Below are positions 42,264-46,154 of a stretch of DNA of 46,154 nucleotides, piece by piece. The position numbers were made by a program, and so were the translations under genes. Position 1 is the first letter of the stretch; every line of letters starts with the position of its first letter. The stretch is from NCBI GenBank assembly GCA_003141955.1, contig PLOC01000044.1, positions 1-46,154 on the forward strand. Direction: 5' to 3'. Under the pieces are notes generated by a model. The model was not told the origin of the DNA and made no database searches. It worked only from the letters and a program-made list of their open reading frames with translations. The stretch is from Chloroflexota bacterium. GTDB taxonomy: Bacteria > Chloroflexota > Limnocylindria > Limnocylindrales > CSP1-4.

Positions 42264-42758
42264 ATGGACCCGTTGAGTGAGGCCTTCCAGCACCACACCT
42301 GGGCGACGGAGCAGCTGATCAGGCATCTCCGCAAGCTGCCCAAGGAGGCACTCAAGGCCAGCTCTCCAGGTGTCTACGGAGAGGTGCTGGCCACGCTTTC
42401 GCACCTCATCTCCGCTGACTCGCGCTACCTGCGCTACCTCGAGGGCACTCCGCCACCGCCCAAGACCGGACCCGACATCGTCAGGACGCTCGACGAGCTG
42501 TCCGACCTGCTGCGCGATCAGGCAGTCCGCTGGCGCGTCGTCCTGGCGCGCGCGGGCGAGCTCGACATCACGCTGCCGGCTCGCGGGACCAGACCGGTCC
42601 TGCCGCACGCGACGAATCTGCTCTTCGCCCAGGCGCTGCACCACGGCAACGACCATCGGACGCAGATCTGCACGATCCTCTCGTCGAACGGCTACGAGAG
42701 CCCGGACCTGGACGTGTGGCGCTACTGGATGGAGCGGCGCTTCGAGAAGCCGAGCTGA
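42264..42758 (+). CDS. DinB/YfiT-family metal-binding protein
   Basis: A 164-residue four-helix-bundle protein. The expected metal ligands are the His residues in FQHHTWATEQLI (helix 1), LSHLISADSRYLRYL (helix 2) and HHGNDHRTQICTIL (helix 3-4). Family members act as thiol transferases using bacillithiol or mycothiol or have unknown activity, and some are DNA-damage induced; the substrate here is unknown. AGGAGG lies 5 bases before the ATG, an excellent ribosome site that fixes this start over one 30 bases upstream. It follows uvrB by 37 bases and may be read through from it, which would fit a damage response. Confidence 0.88.
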   Translation: MDPLSEAFQHHTWATEQLIRHLRKLPKEALKASSPGVYGEVLATLSHLISADSRYLRYLEGTPPPPKTGPDIVRTLDELSDLLRDQAVRWRVVLARAGELDITLPARGTRPVLPHATNLLFAQALHHGNDHRTQICTILSSNGYESPDLDVWRYWMERRFEKPS

Positions 42759-42791
42759 GGGACGCGGTCGGGTCGCCGGCCGGGGGGGGAG

Positions 42792-42829
42792 GCGCGGCGC
42801 CGCCCGCCGCCCGTTCCGCGGCGCCGCGC
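42792..42829. terminator. Strong GC hairpin between convergent genes
   Basis: The arms gcgcggcgccg (42792-42802) and cggcgccgcgc (42819-42829) are perfectly complementary over 11 bases with a 16-base loop. It sits between the DinB gene and the MFS gene, which converge, so it could end transcription from both sides. There is no T tract. Confidence 0.55.
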
Positions 42830-42833
42830 AACC

Positions 42834-44054
42834 CTACGGAACCTCCGTTGGGACCGCCGGCTCCGGGATGGTGATGGGCGCGCCCACGGCGCGACCGGCT
42901 GCCAGCGCCAGAACGACCAGCAGGGCGACCACCAGCCCCAGGGCCACGCGAAGCCCGGCCACGCCCGCGAGGCTGCCGATGATCGGTGGCCCGGTCAGCA
43001 TGCCGGCGTAGCCCATTGTTGACACGGCCGCTATGCCGAACCCGGACGGGATTCCCGGCTGCGAGCCGCCGGCTCGCAGAGATATCGGGACGATCGCGCC
43101 CAGGCCGAGGCCGAGCATCGTGAAGCCCACGATCGTCGGCACGGCCATGTGAAGCGCCAGGGCCATCCCGAGGCCCGCTGCTCCAAGCATGGCCCCCAGG
43201 GTGACGAGCCTGCCCGCTCCCAGGAGCTCGGTCATGCGGTCGCCCACCAGCCTCGAAACCGTCATCGCCACCGCGAATGCGCCGAAGGTCAGGGCTGCCT
43301 GCTGCTCGGTCGAGAGGACCGACGTGCGCATGTAGACGCCGCTCCAGTCCCCGGCCGATCCCTCGGCCAGCATGCCGCAGAAGATCATGAAGCCGAGAGC
43401 CAGCAGACGTCGGGGTGGGCGACGAAGACCGGAGCCTTCGACGGCCTGCCGGTGCGGCAGCATGATCCGGGCGAGGACCGCCGCCGAGGCGGCCATCCAG
43501 GCCGCGAGCAGGCAGAACTGAGCGAGCACCGAGAGCCCTGCCGTCACCGCGGCGATGGTCACGAACGCGCCCAAGAACGAGCCGATGCTCCACGTGCCGT
43601 GCAGCCGGGACATGATCGGCCGCGTGCCGGCCTGCTCCACAGCCAGGCCGTTGGCGTTCATTGCCACGTCCATCGAGCCCTGGAAGGCACCGACGCACAG
43701 CAGGGCGACGGTCAGCGTGACGAACGAGTTCGCCAAGGCCAGCGCCGGCACGCAAGCCGCGTAGCCGAGGAGCATTGCCGGGGTCACCTTGTGGCTGCCG
43801 AAGCGACCGGCGAGTACTCCGGCCAAAGACATGGCGAGCACGGCCCCGGCCGAAGCCGCCAGCAGGGCAAAGCCCAGGTGGGTCGTGTCGAGGCCGGTGT
43901 GCGTCTGGACGTCCGGGATCCTCGATGCCCAGGCGCCGAACATGACGCCGTGGACCAGGAACGAATACGCGACGGCCAGCCGGGCGCGGCCGAGAGGCGC
44001 CGGTTTGGGCGGATGCGGCGGTCCAGGTCGAGAGTTTGCGACGGCCGGCGCCAT
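42834..44054 (-). CDS. Major facilitator superfamily transporter
   Basis: A 406-residue protein with about twelve membrane helices. After a Pro-rich tail, helix 1 reads LAVAYSFLVHGVMFGAWASR, and SRIPDVQTHTGLDTTHLGFA follows. Further marks are the motif-A-like GVLAGRFGSHKV between helices 2 and 3, GSMDVAMNANGLAVEQAG and SRLHGTWSIGSFLGA, which place it with the FucP/YbjJ-like group of MFS proteins, often annotated as sugar or drug transporters. The substrate is unknown. The ATG at 44054 overlaps the AzlD stop (TGATG). It is the last gene of a three-gene reverse operon. Confidence 0.9.
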   Translation of the reverse strand: MAPAVANSRPGPPHPPKPAPLGRARLAVAYSFLVHGVMFGAWASRIPDVQTHTGLDTTHLGFALLAASAGAVLAMSLAGVLAGRFGSHKVTPAMLLGYAACVPALALANSFVTLTVALLCVGAFQGSMDVAMNANGLAVEQAGTRPIMSRLHGTWSIGSFLGAFVTIAAVTAGLSVLAQFCLLAAWMAASAAVLARIMLPHRQAVEGSGLRRPPRRLLALGFMIFCGMLAEGSAGDWSGVYMRTSVLSTEQQAALTFGAFAVAMTVSRLVGDRMTELLGAGRLVTLGAMLGAAGLGMALALHMAVPTIVGFTMLGLGLGAIVPISLRAGGSQPGIPSGFGIAAVSTMGYAGMLTGPPIIGSLAGVAGLRVALGLVVALLVVLALAAGRAVGAPITIPEPAVPTEVP

Positions 44055-44380
44055 CAGGCCGCCCCGAGCGCCCGGGCGACGGCCACCAGCAGGACGGCAG
44101 CCGCAACTCCGGGGAGGAGCAGGCGAGTCCGCGCGACGATCAGCACGCACGCGGCGACCGCGATCGGTTCGACACCCAGGAGGAGGCGCGGCTGCGGGTC
44201 TGAGGTGAGCAGGCAGTTGACGGCGGCCAGGGCGGCGAGCGCGGCCGGCCCGGCCAGGCGCAGGTAGGCAATCGCCCGGGGCGGAAGCCTCTCGATGCCG
44301 GGGGCGAGCATCGGCACGGCGCGGGCAGGGTAGGTGACGGCCCACATCAAGACGGCGAGGGGGATCAGGCCGAGGCTCAT
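44054..44380 (-). CDS. azlD: AzlD-family small membrane subunit
   Basis: A 108-residue membrane protein with about four helices: LGLIPLAVLMWAVTYPARAV, then [19 protein letters not shown], and VEPIAVAACVLIVARTRLLL. AzlD pairs with AzlC to form a branched-chain amino acid exporter. It starts inside the AzlC stop (ATGA overlap), which is the normal arrangement. Length and position fit; the sequence itself is poorly conserved, so the call leans on the neighbour. Confidence 0.82.
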   Translation of the reverse strand: MSLGLIPLAVLMWAVTYPARAVPMLAPGIERLPPRAIAYLRLAGPAALAALAAVNCLLTSDPQPRLLLGVEPIAVAACVLIVARTRLLLPGVAAAVLLVAVARALGAA

Positions 44381-45159
44381 GGCAGACCGGCCTCCGCCGA
44401 TGGCTCCGGCGTCTCCGGTGCGCTCGACTCCTCGGCGGGAGACGCGGGAACGGCCAGCCCGATGAAGGGACCGACCACGGCACCGGCCACCAGCCCGAGC
44501 GAGGCGCCCCCGACCAGCCCTAGCGGAACCGCGACTGCCACGGCGCCCAGGGCTGCGGCGACGTCCCGGCGCCCCGAAACCATCCCCAGCGAGAGTCCGG
44601 CCATGGCTGCCGGGAAGGCGACGTCCAGGCCGAGTCGGCGCGTATCGACCGCGCCCGCGGCCAGGTAGCCGATGGCCGAGCCGAGTGTCCACGGGACCAG
44701 GATCGCCAGCGCCGCCACCCAGTAGCCGCGCCCGTCGAGGCGCCCAATGCGGCGGAAGTGGGTCAGCGACAGCGCGAAAGTCTCGTCGGTGAGGAAATGG
44801 GCCATGAATGCCCGTTCCTTGCGCGGGCGCGCGGCCGTGTACGGCGCCACGGCTGCGGAGTAGAGCAGGTGCCGGGCATTGACCAGCGCGGTCACTCCCG
44901 CGATCGCCAGCCATGGGGCGCCGTCCTTGACCATTCCCGCCGCCGCGAACTGCGCCCCTCCGGCGAGCACCACGAGGCACGACACGACGACGTCGAGCAG
45001 CGTGAAATGGGCCTGCAGGGCGGCCAGCCCGTAGACGAGGCCCACCGGCAACGCGTACGCCGCGATCGCCAGCGCGTCCCGGATCAGTTGTCGCCGCGAC
45101 TCGCCGACGGGATCGTTTCCCGTCCGGCCCCGCACCGACGCCGTGAGTTGCCCGCTCAT
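44377..45159 (-). CDS. azlC: AzlC-family branched-chain amino acid exporter subunit
   Basis: A 260-residue membrane protein. It matches AzlC in order: YALPVGLVYGLAALQAHFTL, VVVSCLVVLAGGAQFAAAGM, NARHLLYSAAVAPYTAARPR and HFLTDETFALSLTHFRRIG. About seven helices are visible, and the C-terminus is a Pro/Glu/Ala-rich tail. With AzlD it should export leucine, isoleucine, valine or analogues. It is the first gene of the AzlC-AzlD-MFS operon. Its upstream region (45160 onward) would hold the promoter. Confidence 0.9.
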   Translation of the reverse strand: MSGQLTASVRGRTGNDPVGESRRQLIRDALAIAAYALPVGLVYGLAALQAHFTLLDVVVSCLVVLAGGAQFAAAGMVKDGAPWLAIAGVTALVNARHLLYSAAVAPYTAARPRKERAFMAHFLTDETFALSLTHFRRIGRLDGRGYWVAALAILVPWTLGSAIGYLAAGAVDTRRLGLDVAFPAAMAGLSLGMVSGRRDVAAALGAVAVAVPLGLVGGASLGLVAGAVVGPFIGLAVPASPAEESSAPETPEPSAEAGLP

Positions 45160-45459
45160 CCGCTCTCCTCAACCTCCCGACCGCCGGGCTGGCCTCGGAT
45201 CGTACCGGACGTGGCGCCGGAGCGCGGCGTCGACTGTCGCACTGCCGCCGGCTGCCGCACGGCCTCGCTCTCGCCGTGACCGGAGCAAGATGGCCGACCG
45301 GATACTGGCCAGAGCGGTTCGAAAGCTTGATCGGACAGCGAATCGGGAGACTAGAATGGCCGGGTCGGAGTGGGCCGGGTCGCGGCAGGTCGCCCAACGC
45401 AAGCCCGAAGTCCAGCCGGACCTTCACTATGGCCCACGCGACTGTCGGAGGGAAATCGG
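45160..45459. other. Divergent gap before the zinc-ribbon gene
   Basis: It contains repeat copy B (listed separately) and a TAGAAT hexamer at 45352-45357 that could serve the forward gene with a leader of about 100 bases. I found no other gene or structured RNA. Confidence 0.4.
45293..45354 (+). repeat. Dispersed repeat copy B
   Basis: It matches bases 3-65 over its whole length with one gap. One frame reads ADRILARAVRK and runs on without a clear protein pattern. The copy ends inside the TAGAAT hexamer that may be a -10 element. Confidence 0.4.
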
Positions 45460-46154
45460 ATGGAGACTGGATTCGGCTTCTGCCCCAGCTGTGGGGCGGC
45501 GCGAAGCGCCGAAGAGCAGAAGTTCTGCGCTTCGTGCGGCGCTGGCCTGTCGGTTACTGCCACGCCCGCTGCTCCGCCCGTGCCGAGTGCTCCGGTGGCC
45601 CCCCAGATGGGGGTGACCCCGCCGCCGCCCCCTCCGACGTGGGGAGCTCCGCCGCCCCCTCCGACGTGGGGAGCTCCGCCGCCCCCTCCGACCTGGGCTG
45701 CTCCGCCCGTGGCGAGTCCTCCGGCGGCCTCCGCCTATTCGGCGGCCGGGCCAGTCGCGGCCACTCCGGTGAAGACCGGGATCAGCCCGGCTATGGTCCT
45801 GATCGGCGTAGTCCTCATCGCGGCCATCTGCGGAGGGGCGTATCTGGTCACGAATAACGGCTCGAAGTCGTCCGGCCCCGGCAGCTCCAGCGCCCCGGCG
45901 TCCGTGGTCGGCACCTCGTTGAACGGCACGACGAGCCAACCGGGCACGACGAGCCAACCGGGTACGACCGGCCAGACCGGCGGCACCAGCGAGCTGAGCG
46001 GCGCGGTCACCGCCCTGTCCGACATCAACAGCTACAAGTTCAGCATGACCCTCGCCGGTGGTGACTTCGGATCCATGCTCTCCGCCCTGGGCGGCGCCGG
46101 CGCCAGCGCCAGCGGCAACGCCCCGTTCACTATGACCGGCACGATCGTCGAAAA
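45460..46154 (+). CDS. Zinc-ribbon, proline-rich, single-helix membrane protein (3' partial)
   Basis: The frame is open to the end of the window (231 codons seen). It begins with a zinc ribbon, FCPSCGAARSAEEQKFCASC, then a Pro-rich region with three 27-base repeats (45622-45702, PPPPPTWGA each). A membrane helix follows (AMVLIGVVLIAAICGGAYLV). Next is an external Ser/Thr/Gly linker with 18-base repeats (45925-45960, GTTSQP), then the start of a folded domain, LSDINSYKFSMTLAGG, which resembles LolA/LppX-like lipid-binding beta folds. GGAGGG lies before the ATG. This layout, with a cytoplasmic zinc ribbon and external domain, is common in monoderm bacteria; the function is unknown. Confidence 0.75.
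   Translation, partial: METGFGFCPSCGAARSAEEQKFCASCGAGLSVTATPAAPPVPSAPVAPQMGVTPPPPPPTWGAPPPPPTWGAPPPPPTWAAPPVASPPAASAYSAAGPVAATPVKTGISPAMVLIGVVLIAAICGGAYLVTNNGSKSSGPGSSSAPASVVGTSLNGTTSQPGTTSQPGTTGQTGGTSELSGAVTALSDINSYKFSMTLAGGDFGSMLSALGGAGASASGNAPFTMTGTIVE

Noticed and set aside
45622-45702. Regular 27-base repeats considered as a CRISPR array
   Set aside because: The units are adjacent with no spacers and encode an in-frame Pro-rich repeat.

Overview
The window is GC-rich DNA from a free-living bacterium. It is densely packed with housekeeping genes, many starting with GTG or TTG, and neighbouring genes often overlap by 1-4 bases. The protein set includes GatCAB amidotransferase, a DnaE with a long low-complexity linker, a PolA without a recognisable proofreading site, UvrB with a C-terminal extension, two LCP envelope enzymes with an unusual N-terminal membrane domain, and paired C39-like peptidases. 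No outer-membrane machinery is visible. This fits an actinobacterium-like or Chloroflexota-like lineage. I lean to Chloroflexota (a Limnocylindria/Ellin6529-type genome), but that is inference from gene style, not from a marker gene.

Layout. 0-1 kb: a short sequence that recurs near the right end, then a reverse-strand GNAT acetyltransferase. 1.1-6.1 kb: gatC-gatA-aminotransferase-gatB plus a small two-helix membrane protein, tightly spaced and probably one operon. 6.1-8.05 kb: a possible surface-protein relic, then a membrane-GAF-GGDEF diguanylate cyclase. 8.2-9.9 kb (reverse): a CoA-binding protein and a BMP-family lipoprotein. 10.0-12.3 kb: an alpha/beta hydrolase overlapping a glutamine-amidotransferase-like protein that carries a cysteinyl-tRNA-synthetase-like tail. 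12.3-12.8 kb: a hairpin-rich intergenic region. 12.8-16.9 kb: dnaE and an overlapping 54-residue membrane protein. 17.1-22.5 kb: an envelope block, LCP1 - tRNA-Leu(CAA, reverse) - ECF sigma factor - membrane anti-sigma factor - LCP2. 22.6-25.6 kb: polA. 25.6-26.2 kb: an inverted short repeat and a reverse RraB-like protein. 26.4-30.3 kb: mutM, an ABC-F ATPase and coaE, overlapping. 30.4-33.4 kb: two tandem C39-like secreted peptidases. 33.7-35.1 kb: a lipoprotein with a structured leader and an isochorismatase-like protein. 35.1-37.0 kb (reverse): a divergent Nramp transporter and a broken ABC exporter whose ATPase and permease genes are joined by a deletion. 37.0-37.7 kb: a region of repeats and palindromes. 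37.7-39.7 kb: a polysaccharide deacetylase and a Ppx/GppA-family protein. 39.8-42.8 kb: uvrB behind a candidate LexA box, and a DinB-family protein. 42.8-45.2 kb (reverse): AzlC, AzlD and an MFS transporter in one operon. 45.5 kb to the end: a zinc-ribbon membrane protein cut by the window edge.

Themes. The replication and repair genes dnaE, polA, mutM and uvrB are spread through the window, with envelope genes (LCP pair, sigma/anti-sigma, peptidases, deacetylase) between them. Several genes (gatC, dnaE, mutM, both peptidases) have a -10-like hexamer 6-8 bases before the start codon and no Shine-Dalgarno, suggesting leaderless mRNAs. No CRISPR array, complete insertion sequence or prophage was seen. 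The observations I rate highest are the amidotransferase/CysRS-tail fusion, the sigma/anti-sigma pair set between two LCP paralogues, the deletion-fused ABC exporter, and the inverted-repeat array with a small ORF at 37.2-37.4 kb.
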